Made by a program: the position numbers and the translations under genes. Of a DNA stretch of 64,000 nucleotides, positions 12,289-25,329 are shown piece after piece. Source of the stretch: Cyprinodon diabolis (Eukaryota; Chordata; Actinopteri; Cyprinodontiformes; Cyprinodontidae); assembly GCA_030533445.1 (NCBI GenBank), contig CM060065.1:52679964-52743963 (forward strand), written 5' to 3'. The notes below the pieces were generated by a model. It was given only the letters and a program-made list of their open reading frames with translations, made no database searches and was not told where the DNA came from. The stretch's first letter is position 1, and each line of letters starts with the position of its first letter.

Positions 12289-12345
12289 GGGTGTGTATGT
12301 GTGCGTGTTTATGGGTGTGTGTGTGTGTGTGGTTGTGTGTCTGCA
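12289..12345. repeat. TG-rich microsatellite
   Basis: An impure GT/TG run with GTTTATG and GGTTG interruptions, about 0.8 kb past the stop codon of the plus hsd11b2 copy. Confidence 0.85.
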
Positions 12346-12538
12346 GATGCTCAGCAAAAACTGAGTCTCTGAAAAAACATCTGTGGAACCGTTCCATTTT
12401 ATTCTGTTTTTTTAATCCAACTATTAATGGTATATTTTTTTCTCTTATCACTTAAACTGTGAATTTTATACAAAAAATGAAAAACTGTAACAAAAATATT
12501 GTGTTCACTTTGTTTATTCTTTCATAGAAATAAAGTTG

Positions 12539-12544
12539 ACTTTT
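12539..12544 (+). promoter_or_regulatory. Candidate poly(A) signal of plus hsd11b2 copy
   Basis: AATAAA lies about 1.03 kb beyond the stop at 11509, followed by a T-rich stretch. It is the best placed canonical hexamer before the MITE at 12694, but an earlier variant site is possible. Confidence 0.4.
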
Positions 12545-12693
12545 TCAGACACTGGCTGCTCTTCTTTGTAACGACGAACCCTGAAGATCTGATTGGTGCT
12601 CAGGTCCAAACTGATTGTTTTAAAAATGTTAACTTTGCCATTGCTGCCCTTTAATACTGGAGTCTATCCGCCATGAAGATAGGCACTGCAACA

Positions 12694-13082
12694 TATTCTC
12701 ATTATCAGTTCGTATGAAATCGTACGAAAAGTTATGCACAGTATTTCGTACGTTTTGGATGTTTTTCCTCGAAAATACAGATCAGTGCGCATGCGCAGGC
12801 AGACAGACAAAAAAAGCAGATCCACGGACGGACATAAAACTTGGAAAAACAGTGCAATAATCACTTCTTCAGGTCTCTAACTAGGTTGCTTGCGGTTTTG
12901 TATCTTAGGGTTAGGGCTAATTGTATGTTAAATTCTTTAATGGTGCGTAAGATGCGCAAGGATATCTTGTCTCGAGGCAAGACGTAAAAATACGACGAAA
13001 TGCAACAAAAAAACGTCTAAAACGTACGGAATTACGGTGCATAACTTTCCGTACGATTTCATACGAACTAATAATGAGAATA
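12694..13082 (-). mobile_element. MITE copy B, reverse of copy A
   Basis: TIRs of about 60 bases open with TATTCTCATTATC and contain GTATGAAATCGTACGAAAAG and its reverse complement. The interior is the reverse complement of copy A at 472-843, including the CTCGAGGCAAG motif, a TTAGGGTTAGGG telomere-like run and CAGTGCAATAATCACTTC. It lies just past the 3' end of the plus hsd11b2 copy. Confidence 0.8.
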
Positions 13083-13421
13083 CACTGAGATAGGGGGGTT
13101 TATTCTTGATGTTTTTAGAGCTCATAGGAGCTCTAAGTCGGGTAAAACTCATTAGGTTCAGAGATCATAGAACCTTGGTTGGTTTGAGCTTTAACTCAGC
13201 ATGAGGAAGGTAAAGGAGCTTAGGTGTGACAACAACAGAAGCAATGGCCGATCTGATGAAGAACCAGATAAGAATGTGTCTCGGGGTTAAAAGAAAATGT
13301 CTTTCATATTATCTAAATATTTCTCCGACCTTTTTCCAAGATAAAAATGTGAAAACGGTGGTTGGCACATCCAGTCCTGCCGCTATGGAAGCTCTGGATC
13401 TGTTATATACAGCTTTTTCTT

Positions 13422-14442
13422 AAAATATTAGCATACTGTGATAAAGTTCATTATTTTCCATAATGTGATGATAAAACTTGAACATTCATATATTTTAGAT
13501 TCATTGCACACTAACTGAAATATTTCAGGTCTTTTATTGTCTTCATACGGATGATTCTGGCATCCAGCAAATGAAAAACCAACATTCCTGTCTCACAAAA
13601 TGAGCATATAATGATAAAGGTCTCTAAACGAGCTGCTATGCACCTAATCATCTGAATCAACAGATTAACTCTAAACACCTGCTAAAGATTCCTGAGGCCT
13701 TTAAAACTCCCAGCCTGGTTCATCACTCAGACCCCAATCATGGGTCAGACCGCCGCCCTGACTGCCGTCCAGAAGGCCGTCATTGACCCCCTCAAGCAAG
13801 AGGGGATGACACAGAGAGATATTTCTGAACCAATAGGCTGTTCCCAGAGTGCTGCTGCATCGAGGCGCCTCAGTGGGAAGGAAAAAGTGGCAGAAAATGC
13901 TGCACAACCAGAAGAGGAGACCGGATCCTGAGGAAGATTGTGGAGAAGGTTCCATTCCAGACCTTGGGGGACCTGAAGCAGTGGACTGAGTCTGGAGTAG
14001 AAACATCCAGAGCCACCGTTCACAGGCGTGTGCAGGAAATGGGCTACAGGTGCCGCAGTCCCCAGGTCAGCCACTTTAGAACCAGAAACAGCAGCAGAGG
14101 CGCCTGACCTGGGCTGCAGAGAAGGTGCCAGAGTCTGGAGGAAGACTGGGGAGAAGGAAATGCCAGAATGCCAGAAGTCCAGAGTCAAGTAGCCACAGTC
14201 AGTGATGGACTTGGGCGCCATGTCAGCTGCTGGTGTTGGTCCACTGGTTTTTATCAAGGGCGGGGGTCAATGCAGCTATCAGGAGATCTGTTGAAAACCT
14301 TTATGGAGATGAAGATGCCCCACCTGGCACCTGCTCACAGAGCCAAAACCACTGATGGGCTCAATTGGACTGCCAACTCTCCTGACCTGAACCCCATAAA
14401 GAATGCCTCCATGCCGCATTGAAGCAGTCATTTCTGCTAAAA
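13422..14442 (+). pseudogene. Decayed Tc1-type transposon (Passport-like transposase)
   Basis: Translations in several frames show a Tc1 transposase: an N-terminal helix-turn-helix near 13740-13870 (VQKAVIDPLKQEGMTQRDIS), and the end of the catalytic domain near 14360-14400 (NWTANSPDLNPI, the signature near the second aspartate). Frames shift repeatedly, and pieces are missing between about 14130 and 14300 and after 14400, so no transposase can be made. Upstream sequence around 13430-13700 resembles the 5' flank of Passport-type elements. Outer TIRs were not located precisely. The identity rests on recalled family sequence rather than a search. Confidence 0.8.
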
Positions 14443-14556
14443 CTCAGAATTCTGATATTAAAGTCAGAATTCTGAGATTTTTTCTCAGAATTCTGACTTT
14501 TATTGCCAGAATTCAGTCAGAATTCTGAGATTAAAGTCAGAATTCTGACTTTTATC
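14443..14556. repeat. Palindromic minisatellite of TCAGAATTCTGA units
   Basis: Units TCAGAATTCTGA alternate with ATTAAAG, TTTTAT and similar spacers, about six times. Each unit is self-complementary, so the block can fold on itself. It abuts the 3' end of the decayed Tc1. Confidence 0.8.
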
Positions 14557-15608
14557 CCATACTATACTGAAATAAAATTTAAAAATCAGTTAACTTTGTT
14601 TTTTTTTCAGTGGCCCTAATCCTCTTCCGTATTTATGGTACTACAGATCCAAATGGAGGATAGAGGAGTCCCACTAAGACCTTAACAGAGGTTCTTAGAG
14701 CTTAGAATTTATAAGAGCTGGAGTTGGATTTCAAGTTGACAATTTGTGTTTTCTCAGGTAGAAGGTGAGATATGTCAGTGGTGGGTGTTCTGATCTTCAG
14801 CAGCTTATAGTCACATAGCTTTATGCATATGAGGGGATTAAAAGAGGCCCTTAGAGATTAGAAACAAGGTCTGCAAGTGGAGATCCTTGGTTGGAACTGC
14901 CAACATCTCCAGATTCAGTTCAAGCAGACTGCAAGATGCTAAAAGAAGTCTCCAAAAATAATATCAGAATGTCTCAACATTTTCACAGGAATCACGAGCT
15001 TCCTGGTGGAGGTAACAGTTGTTTAATATTTTCACCCAATTGCATAAATATAAAAAAAAAAAAAAAAACTCTAGATTTGTGTGATTTGTTCACAGTGAGT
15101 TTCTGAGGTTTTAATGAAATAATTCTCAGGTTGCTTTAGATAGTGATGCAGATGAAGCAGCTGGAAGGGAGGGGCGGCTATCATAAACGGTTCCTACGAC
15201 GGAAGTACTGCGATGGGAAGCTGCAGTTAGGTGCAAACGCTCCCAGGGAACCCGTTGCCCCCCGTCATCCTTCCTAATGGCGTCAGAGAATGTGCAGCTG
15301 CTGCTGGTTGTTTGGACCCGGTCCTGGAAGTTTAAGTCCAGCTCAGCAGCAGCAGCAGCAGCACAGAGGCTATTTTGATTGACTGCTGGGGGCCTCAGGT
15401 CACGCAGACTGAACCTCCGTGTTCCTGGACAAGATCCAGCTGGACTGATCTCACCTCACTTCCTGACATCTGTCTGAATTTGTCAGTCATGAAGTCACAT
15501 AAAGTGTTGCACAGACCAGTAGGAACACCTTCTGTCTTCATCGGGTAAATCTGCACAAAGCTTTTCTCTCCACCAGATAGATCTTCAGCAAACAGATTGA
15601 GCGGATCA
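14557..15608. other. Intergenic sequence, small CAG repeat
   Basis: No gene recognised. There is a poly-A run near 15052-15068 and an (AGC)n run at about 15343-15364. Confidence 0.4.
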
Positions 15609-15712
15609 ATTTCAATTCAATTCAGTTTATTTATATAGCGCCAAATTCACAACACATGTCATCTCAAGGCACTTTACAGTTCAACCAGATCATTCAGTCA
15701 AATAATCAGTCA
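15609..15712 (-). mobile_element. L2-type LINE tail, very short copy
   Basis: A reversed GAATT tail and the AGTTTATTTATATAGCGCC end followed by about 70 bases of L2 3' terminus in minus orientation. It corresponds to about 48657-48755 of the long L2. Confidence 0.8.
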
Positions 15713-15945
15713 CTCATATTGCAGCTGGGGTTTCAATTAAGTCGCAACAACATCTGTGATTTTAAGAGAAATCATACAGGCTTTTAGTTCTGAGTTACTT
15801 TATTTTTGGGAACAACTTCTTATTTCAGGCAGATGGTTTTTGTAAAATGATCAAGTAACACTCTAGATTATACTGAATGATGAAAAATTACGTTGTGATT
15901 CATCTAGAATTCAGAGAGTTGCTAAACACAACGCAGGTTTGAGCC

Positions 15946-16160
15946 GGGCGTACACTGTACGATTTTTTTCCAATGGTTGCAGCTACAGCTCACACCGTAC
16001 GATGAAACCGCAGAGTTTAAAAGTTCACAGCTCAGGATGTTTGTTCTCACTGTGCGGCCCGACGCTCTGATGCGATCTACCTGCTCACACTATAAGTCTA
16101 AAAACCAGGTGGGACTCAGCTCCGCAGTGAGATGGCGCTACTCGCACTCGTCTATCTGAA
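15946..16160. mobile_element. MITE fragment related to the element at 6105-6480
   Basis: The GGGCGTACACTGTACGATTTTT start resembles termini of fish MITEs. The interior shares AGCTACAGCTCA, GAGTTTAAAAGTTC and TCACACTATA words with the element broken by the L2 at 6164. No clear right end was found. Confidence 0.45.
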
Positions 16161-16623
16161 GCCAAACGACTAGAAGAGGAACATGAAGCTCACTAGAGTG
16201 AAACGCTGCCTTGGATATTTGGGCGATTTAGTGCTGAAAGCCCTAAAAAGAAAAGGAGACGACGTATTTGGACAAAGACATGGCTGAGCTAACGTGGCTA
16301 CTACGGTCTGCTGGGTTTAAACCTGGGAGGAGGAGGAGATTTTTGATTTTTAACAAAACATTTATTTAACAATGATTCATCAACAAACAGTTAAAAGACT
16401 CAGGTCATCAGGACATCGTTATAAAAGCAGCTTGTTATATTTCAGCTCTCCTGACTCAGAAATGGTGCACCACACATCGTTAAAACCCCACAGTTGTATA
16501 AAACCCTTCAATCCCCAGTGGCTCTGTGGAAGCAGAACTCCAGCCTCAACCTGGCTTTGATGTTACACTTCCACAAAGCCACCGCATCGAGCTGAGGTCC
16601 TTCCTGCAGTTTGTCTCTTCGTG

Positions 16624-19600
16624 TCAGGTAAAGGCTTCAGAGATTAAATAATTTAAAATTCTGGATTTGAAGGCAGTGGCTCGGTTATAATGTACACCAT
16701 TGATAAAAACGGAATGGGTAAAAACCACACTAAAAAGGCTAAAAACGTTCATTAAAAAATTGAAAAAACCAGTCAGTCGTACACAATCCATAAAAACGTG
16801 AAACACACTCTCGGGCAAACTGCAAAAAGGACCTTTGTTTAAAACCTCAGGACTGATGACAGATAAAAACGCGTTTGAAGCAATGGCGCCGTGAAGTATC
16901 CTCCATTGAAGGTCACCAGTCCGTTTCTTGATGGGAGGCTTGTACAAAGTCCTCCACTGAGGTTTTTGTCCTCTGAACTTGTCCGCCCAGACATTTGTTT
17001 GCCTGTTGTGGAGAGTTCTCCTGTTTAGGACTTTAGTGCAAGTTCTGTATAATGTTTTTGGGTCCGTCTTGCACAGATCCATCTTCTGATTTTTTAGTAG
17101 GGGTCCGCTATCCTCTTCAAAGTCTGGATCCATGCACACGTCCGGGAACGGGTCGCTCGTGCCAGGCGGGCGCCTTCCGGCGGCGTGCAGCTGCAGGAGC
17201 CGTCTCTCCCCAGCAGTCATCCGCTCTTTCAGACGCTCCAGACGGCGCCGCACCAATCTGGCGGACCGGACCCACAGCAGCGAGCGGACCTCCTCGACGC
17301 CTGAGAAATCCGGCCCGGCGACCCGCACCAGATGCCTCAGGGTCACCGCTCCCGACCTGGACAGCGTCTCGGGAAGGCCAGGCACGGAGCTGTCGTGGAA
17401 GTCTAGCCTCGCTCCACACACCAGCGGTTCTTCTAAAAGCCAATGCAGAGAGTTATACGTTTTGGACCTGTGCAATTTAAAAAAAGCACATGATTTAAAA
17501 ACACTTTGATAAAATTGAGGTAAACCTCTTATCTTTAAGAGACTTAAGTCTGTTAAAAACAGAGCAGCATCCAGCCCCAGAGAGTTTACACGTCTGAGAG
17601 TGCAGCTGGCCACGTCTCTCCACACGGGGTCTTCTGTGAGGAACTTCTGAAGGAACTGTAAACGAAAAGTGGCTGTTCTGGCGGCCAGGTGGACAAGGCC
17701 CTGGCCCCCCTCCTCTCTTGGTAAAAACAAGACAGACTGTGGCACCCAATGTCGACCGCTCCAGAAAAAGTTAACCATCTCTGACTGTATTTTTACAAGA
17801 AGGTCAGAGGGTGGGTCTAAAACAGAGAGTTTGTGCCACAGCTGTGATGCCATAAGATTATTTAAAACCAGTACTCTGCCCCTATAGGACATCTGGGAGT
17901 GCAACCACTTCCATTTTGCCAACCTGTTTTTTATTTTTCCTTCCACTTCCTCCCAGTTTTTCTTTAAAAATGCTTCACTGCCTAAAAACACACCGAGGTA
18001 CTTAAAACCGTCCCTCTTCCACACCAGACCTCGAGGGACAACTGGGAGCCTGACGGACCACTCCCCGATGGCCAGGGCTTCGCTCTTTGCCCAGTTCACC
18101 CTCGCGGCGGACAGGACGGAAAACTTTTCAGTTACCTCGGTTAAAAGGCTGACGTCCAGTTGATCCTTAATAAAAACAACAATGTCGTCAGCGTAGGCAG
18201 ATAAAACCATGTGATTAGTAAAACCAGGTAAAACCAGACCGTAAACACTCGAACGTATTTTCTGAAGGAGGGGTTCCAGGGAGAGCGTGTAGAGCATCCC
18301 CGAGAGCGCGCAGCCCTGTCGGACGCCTCTACACACCCTAAAAGGAGCACACAGGCTACCGTTGATCTTCAGCACACTCTCTATGCCACTGTACAGTACC
18401 TGGATCTTGGCGATGAGACCCTCGCTGAACCCAAACCCCCTCATGGTTTTCCAGAGGAAGCCGTGCTCAACGCGGTCAAATGCCTTTTCTTGATCTAATG
18501 AAATCAAGCCGACTTGTAAACCCAATTAACCGGAGACCTCCAAAACATCCCGAATCAGGTAGACGTTGTCTACCATGGCCCTGCCGGGGACGCAGTAGGT
18601 CTGATCTCGGTGGATGACCTGCTCCATAGCTTTTCCCAGCCTCACGGCCAGAGCCTTGGAGAGGATCTTGTAATCGGTACAGAGGAGGGACACGGGGCTC
18701 CAGTCTTGATGTCTTGCAGGTTACCCTTGTTGGGCAGCAGGGTGATGACTGCCCTGCGGCAAGACAAGTGGAGCGAACCGGCGACCAGACTCTCCCTGCA
18801 GACGTCTAGCAGGTCTTTTCCCAGAAGGTCCCAATAGGCCTTGAAGAACTCGACGGTGAGTCCATCAATGCCAGGGGACCTCTGGCCCTGCATGCGGAGG
18901 AGGGCTGTGTGGAGTTCCTGGAGCTCCAGGGGACGCTCCAGCTCGGTGTTGGTCTCCTCAGAGACCTTGGGTAGTTCAGTGCAGAACTCCCGGAACAGAT
19001 CCTCGTTCTCTTTATATTCGCTCCAGAACAGAGAACGGTAAAAACCCACAGCCCTCTCCCTGATCTGACCCGGTTCGCTCAATTGTTGCCCCGTGTCCGA
19101 CAGCAAAGAGTGGATCAGCTTCCTCTGACCGTGCTTCCTCTCCAGGCTGAAAAAACAGCTAGAGGGAGCATCCATCTCTGTGATGTTCTGGACCCGAGAT
19201 CTGACCAATGCGCCTTGGACTTTTGACTCCAGCAGGTTGGCTAAAGCTAGCCGTTTAGTTTTGAGAGCTTCAATGTGCTCTCGATTTCCTGTGGATCCGC
19301 TGAGTTGCTCTAAGTCCACGATGTTCATCTCCAGATCTCTGATAGATCTGGTAATGTCACGAGTGACGTTGAGAGTATGCTGTTGACTCAACAGTTTTAT
19401 CTGAACTTTCCCATAGTCCCACCACTGTCTAAGAGAGGTACAATCTGATTTTCTCTGTCTAAAACCAGTCCAAAAATAACTTACAGTCTCCTTAAAACCT
19501 CGATCGTGAGTTAAAGCAGAGTTAAAATGCCAGTAAGCGCTTCTTGGTAAAATGTTTCTAATAAAAACTCTACCTAAAAGCAACGAGTGATCCGTAAAAG

Positions 19601-19862
19601 CCACCGGTAAAATCTGGCATGCCTTAAACACATTAAAATGGTGTTTAAAACAATAAATACGATCAAGACGAGCTAAAGAGATTAAGATGACCTCCCCCCC
19701 CCACTCTCTACTCCAGTCTGCTTCAGTTAAAATATCACTACGGGTTTCTTGTAAAAACACGACATGGATTCTTTTTTGTTTTAAGGTTTGATAAATTAAA
19801 GCATGTTTTTCAGCCTCCCTCGCCCCGTTAAGATTCAAAGATGCTATTTTAAAAGAATCCAT
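16624..19862 (-). pseudogene. Tx1-clade LINE ORF2 (endonuclease-reverse transcriptase), inactivated
   Basis: ORF2 starts at the methionine at 19862 with an APE-type endonuclease N-terminus (IASLNLNGAR, then VVFLQETR). An in-frame deletion near 19682 removes the middle of the domain and joins GGEVIL to SLARLDRIYC. The reverse transcriptase follows: LLPNKGNLQDIK near 18720, SLDQEKAFDRVEH near 18490, GVRQGCALSGMLY near 18310, and the catalytic AYADD near 18190. A one-base shift near 18700 and a stop codon at 18526-18528 break the frame. The C-terminal part, with HGAIASN and a CxxFC-like region, runs to 16624. Motifs fit the Tx1 group of the L1 superfamily. It cannot make an active protein. Confidence 0.85.
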
Positions 19863-19930
19863 AATGGGTAAGAAGCTAAAAACAACACACCAAAAAACTA
19901 TAAAAAATAATAAAATGTTGTGCATCATTA

Positions 19931-21444
19931 AAGCTGTTTTCTGACTTTGGACATTATTTTCCTTAATCTAAAGATTTGTCTGTCAGTTAAACCTGATGAC
20001 CCCTTGTTGCCGATGTGATGTCTTGCGGATGAATAAAATAATCTTAAATTAGGAAAATATGCCTCTATTTTTAATCCCTTAAAACCTTTGGTATTGACTA
20101 AAAAATCCCTTAAAGATTCTGCGGGGTATAAAGGCTCCTTATCGCTGGTCTGTGACAGAGAGAGCTCACTGGTGTCAGAGACCCAGCTCTCAGCATCGCT
20201 GCTGTCTGACTCTTCCTCCTTCTCTGCAGCCTGTTTGCTGGCCAGCTTGCTGGCTTGTGCAGCAGCCACCACATTCTTCCTCTTGCTTGTTCTTTTGGGT
20301 GCAGAAGCCTCCAGCTCCATCACCTCCTCTGCTTCACCCCTCTCTCCCTCCACACCACCTCCACAAAACAACTCCACGCTGCTTTCAGTTGAACCTTCAA
20401 CCTGTCCTCTGACCTCCACCTCACCTTTCTCTCCCTGAACTCCACACGCCAAATAGCCCTCATCACCCTTCACCTCCTCCTGCCCTCCCTGCACACCGTC
20501 TCTCTCCCCACCTGCGCTCTCACCCTCACCACCATCCACCCCATCACCACTCAGCACCGTGCTCCCATGCTTCCTCACACACACAATCATCTTTACAGCT
20601 TTCACTGTCTTAAGGACTGACGCCTGAACAATACCTGGAGCAGGCTCCTCCACCATTGGCCCTCCGACACCACCGCCGCAGCAGCAGCGGGCCTCCGCCC
20701 GGCCCCATCAGGGCACACTTTAATTACGTGTCCCTCCTGTCCACAACCAAAGCACTTCATGTTAGAGGAGGTTGTAAAAAGCATGTAGTCGAATCCATCC
20801 AGTCTAACATGAAAGCGCAGGTTGAGTTCCTCATCTCGTTTGTTCAATAACATGAACAGTTGTCTCCTATGGGAGACAACATGTTTTAACAGAGGTGATT
20901 TACACCCCGACATCACCTTCTTAATGGGTGAAACCACCTTACCGTGCCGAGAAAGTTCTTTGATCAGGAACTCGTCACTGATGAACGGAGGGACGTTGGA
21001 CAGAGTGACTCTGGTTGCAGGCAGTGTCAATGGGGAAACTTGCAGAAACAACCCGTTGACAGAGATGCCTGCTTCCACCAGCCGCTGAGCCTGCTCCACT
21101 TTCTCCACAAACAAGACGACAGCTCCACTCATGCGAGCTGCTGACTTGATGGACCCATGTCCAATAACCTCCCCCACAGCCAGACACACCTCCTCCACGC
21201 TGCACGGAGAACCGGCACCCACCTTGATGCCGTTCCTCCGTGTCAGCGCGGAGAAACCTCCAGCACTCCCCACCACCACCATGGCGTGCAGAGACGCCGA
21301 CTGCCGCCGGGCAGAACCCGACGGCCCCACAACCCACAAAAAACCACCAAAAACTATTAAACAACAAAAAACACAATTAAATGCACAATACTTACATACA
21401 CCCAGTGAAAAAAGGATAGAAAAAGTAAGAAAAAAAACACTCAA
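19931..21444 (-). pseudogene. Tx1-clade LINE ORF1 (gag-like, CCHC zinc knuckle), frameshifted
   Basis: The N-terminal part (21444 to about 20690) encodes a nucleic-acid-binding protein with the zinc knuckle CFGCGQEGHVIKVCPD near 20740. The rest (from about 20656 down to 19931) continues in another frame and is acidic, rich in E, G and S, with a basic KRTSKRK patch. The frame break falls in a GCT/GCG-rich alanine run near 20680-20700, suggesting slippage. ORF1 ends immediately before ORF2. The product would bind LINE RNA. Confidence 0.75.
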
Positions 21445-21480
21445 ACAGTTTCCTCACTCGCTCTCTAGTGAAGTCCTAGA

Positions 21481-22259
<779 letters not shown>

Positions 22260-22696
22260 TCGGCCCAAAAAGGGCAAAGAGTCGTACAGCGTTCGACCGG
22301 CTTTAAGGATCAGAGATGGATGGAGACAAACAGAATAACCTCGCTGCTGTTTTCCCTTTTGAGCAAATAATTAATCCACAAACAAAGAAAATGCGACATT
22401 TTCTACCAATAAAATCATTGTTGAAGCACCAAAAAGTTTAAAAATTATAGTGAGAAAAATATGAAGAGGAAAAGATAAATTTTCATGTTTGAAATTGTCA
22501 TGAAATTATCATTTTTTCAGTTATACTTTGATTCATGTCTTTTTCAGTTTTCTAGTTTATTTGGTTTCTTTTCCATTTTGTGTTTTTCTAGTTATTTTTG
22601 ATATTATTTGAATTCTTATGGATTTCTTGTTTGCCCTCTGCTGCCCTCATGTGTTGGTCTCCTTCTTCTAGCTCCCTTCTAGACTAAAGTAAAATA

Positions 22697-22938
22697 AAGT
22701 AAAAATTCTTGGTGTTATTTTTGATCAGGACCTGTCATTTAAATCCCAGATCAAAGAGGTTTCTAGAATTTCCTTCTTTCATCTGAGGAACATTGCAAAA
22801 ATGAGCAATCTCCTGTCCAGGGGTGATGCTGAGAAACTAGTCCATGCATTTGTTACTTCAAGGCTGGACTATTGTAATTCTTTACTGTCCTTTTTGATAA
22901 AGCTCATAGTTAGAGTGGCTCAGGTTATCCTATGTTCC
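22697..22938 (+). mobile_element. L2-type LINE fragment with internal deletion
   Basis: Sequence from AAATTCTTGGTGTTATT matches 47419-47606 of the long L2 closely. It then jumps at TTACTGTCC/TTTTTGATAAAGC to sequence equal to about 48007, omitting roughly 400 bases, and ends in CAGGTTATCCTATG. Confidence 0.85.
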
Positions 22939-24930
22939 TAATTATTTTGTTGTTGTTGTTTTTTTGCCTCTGTTGCCTTGGACGTGTAATTAAATCTACA
23001 AAACTCACCTTGGCCTCCTTACCTCTGCATTTGGCTCCTCAAAAACCTCCTCGTAACCATGACCGAAATACAGGATTTATAATTTGTGCAAACCTGATTA
23101 TCTTTAGGTCTCAGTCAGTAAAATGGTTTTTGTAAATACTAAAAAAACTGCGAGTAACTTTGGGTTGATATGCATGCACCAAACTGCAGCTCAGTACAGA
23201 TCGGATTCCAAGTGCAGGAAGGTTTCTGAGATTTTCTCTCCCGCTGCCAGCAGATCTATAGATCTGTGTGTAAATGGTGCATTAAAAACCTAGTGGAAAG
23301 CTCAGGCTTCCTTTGTAGGTCTCAAAAAGCAGGAGCGTTTAGAGAGAGTACACAGCAATGCATTCTGGGTCTTAAAGGTGTCCGAAAAAAAATCACCAAC
23401 TACATGCACGGCACTGATCTTGTGTTTTTTTCCTAAAATTTGGAAACAAACTGCTGCGTCTTTATGAGCCATGATTGTTTTAATGTTCGCTTCGGGGGAA
23501 AATCGATCGGATTACATTTTCCAACTGGTTTGTAACCTTGAATCATTGGATCTGTCAGTAAGGAGCCTGATTGACCTAGAAAGCAGCCATAAGACAAATT
23601 TAAACCCCCGACGCCTTCCCCCCGATAAGACATGCTTCTAAATGAATGAAAGCCTTTCAGATTTGACACCCTTAATATGTCACTCTGAGCTGAGAGCTGA
23701 AGATAGTGGGAGGTTTCAGTGGAACAACAACTAGCAGATGTGGATGGAGAGCAGTAGCAGCCGTCCACAGGGTCAGAGTTACATGGATCCCCATTATCTG
23801 AATTGTTTAATCACTTTTTTGCACTTGTCTTCAAATACACATGGATTCATATTTCCCTGCTTATTATTTATTGACCTTTCACTGATTTCTTAGGAACAGA
23901 AAAATATCCTCGGCTGTTATGACAGCTTCAAACACCTGGGCTAAACTTTAAAATAAGTGACAGGTGGATTAGACTTTGCCTGTGGGTGATTATCATGTAA
24001 GGTTAGTGGGTTATATACAAAAGTGTTTATATGCAAATCAGGTGCAAACAGCAGACAGTAAATAGAATGGGACTAAAGGAAATATAAAAGTAAAAAATAT
24101 TCCAGGGAATGAGGTGATAAAATGATTTGCTTTGTGAAAACCAATATAAATGCAAAGGAAATATGAGTGCTATAAAAGTTCTGTTTCAGACAGGGGAAAA
24201 CAGACCACTTGCAATAGCGCACCCTGGTGGCAGAGGCACTCCAACACACCACCCATTTATAACTACTCATCCATGAGGTGCTAGGATAATGATTAGATAT
24301 TTTCTTATGCAATGTTGGATTGAAAGATTTGCGCAGCTCAATGATTTTGTAAATCAACAATGTAAAACATAAAGAAATAAAATGTATTTTACATAGTTGT
24401 AGTGATTTTTGCATTTTGTTCAGTGGTCGTTGCAGGAGTATATCTGATCTGAATGCAGATGAAAGTTACAATAGGAAAATAAATCCCAATCTGAGTATAA
24501 TGAGCGAGAAATAAAAAAATTATGGATTTTGGAGAAAAATACAAAAATAGTTCATCGATAATACCCCAAAAAAAATACTTAATATTTCAAAAAGTAGATT
24601 GGCTTCAAGGCCAAAAAAAGACATTTTTTTCTACACATTGTATGAGCCTAAATTCATTTTAAGGTAAGATAAAGAAGTCATTAACAAGTTACAGTATTTA
24701 TCAGAAAGTAAAAGTTATTCAATGCTTCAATATGGACCTCCAGTGCCTGGGGTCTGATTTCCTGGGTTGGCCCCTCCTTGGTTGCCTACGCTCTTGGGGT
24801 CCCTTTGGGCATCTGGGGCTTTGGGTCTCCCGGCGCATGCCTTGGTGCTCTGGGGGGGGCGGGTCTTCGGCTCTTCACAACCACTATTGAGCATTTTTCC
24901 TTTGGATAAACTTTACTAGCACCAGTGCAC
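22939..24930. other. Intergenic sequence, no gene recognised
   Basis: A (TTG)n run lies near 22950-22962. A GC-rich stretch at 24740-24880 (GGGGTCCC and GGGGGGGCGGG words) stands out from AT-rich neighbours and may be an old repeat. No coding or RNA gene could be supported. Confidence 0.35.
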
Positions 24931-25329
24931 TGTTATGTGTGGGGGAGCATATGAAACATTCTGGTTCTGGTTCTATCCTGTGATTCAATCAGGAGCGTCA
25001 TAAACTTTTATGACCTGCATCCAGTAGGTCATGAGGTAGAGTCACACGGTTGTGTGACTTCCATCCAGCCAGATGGTCATTTCGCACTGTCCTATGACCT
25101 GCATCCTGCCAGATAATCATTACTGGGTTTTCTGTTTAAGGCCCGCCCTATGATGTTGTACACTGTTAATAAAAGGCTTTGCTGTGAAGGGATCTGAGAG
25201 AAACGGTGCTGGTTTTGAGCCAGCAGTCTTTCTCCCCTATGCAGAGGTTGACAAAATCCCTGTCTGTGTTTGATCATTTCGTCCTCTTAATCTTTTAAAC
25301 TCACATTTCTCTGGATTTAAAACCCAACA
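24931..25329 (+). mobile_element. Solo LTR of an endogenous retrovirus-type element
   Basis: The 399-base unit begins TGTTATG and ends CCCAACA (TGTT/AACA inverted ends). It is flanked by the 4-base direct repeat GCAC at 24927-24930 and 25330-25333. An AATAAA lies near 25169 in the position of a retroviral poly(A) signal, followed by a GTGCTGG / TTTTGAGCC region. No internal gag, pol or env sequence adjoins it, so it is a solo LTR left by recombination. A 4-base duplication fits gammaretrovirus- or epsilonretrovirus-like ERVs; the family is not identified. Confidence 0.8.

Larger units (their letters stand above)
16600..21480 (-). mobile_element. Tx1-clade non-LTR retrotransposon, nearly full length
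   Basis: This is the whole element containing the two ORFs above. Its 5' end (minus strand) directly follows a TTC/TTTC microsatellite at about 21481. The 3' end is near 16600 and lacks an obvious tail, so it may be slightly truncated. Some Tx1-clade elements (Koshi and Kibi) insert in TTC or TC microsatellites, which matches the 5' junction. Confidence 0.75.

Noticed and set aside
17052..17509. Plus-strand arginine/proline-rich frames
   Set aside because: They are antisense shadows of the Tx1 LINE ORF2 in its GC-rich portion.
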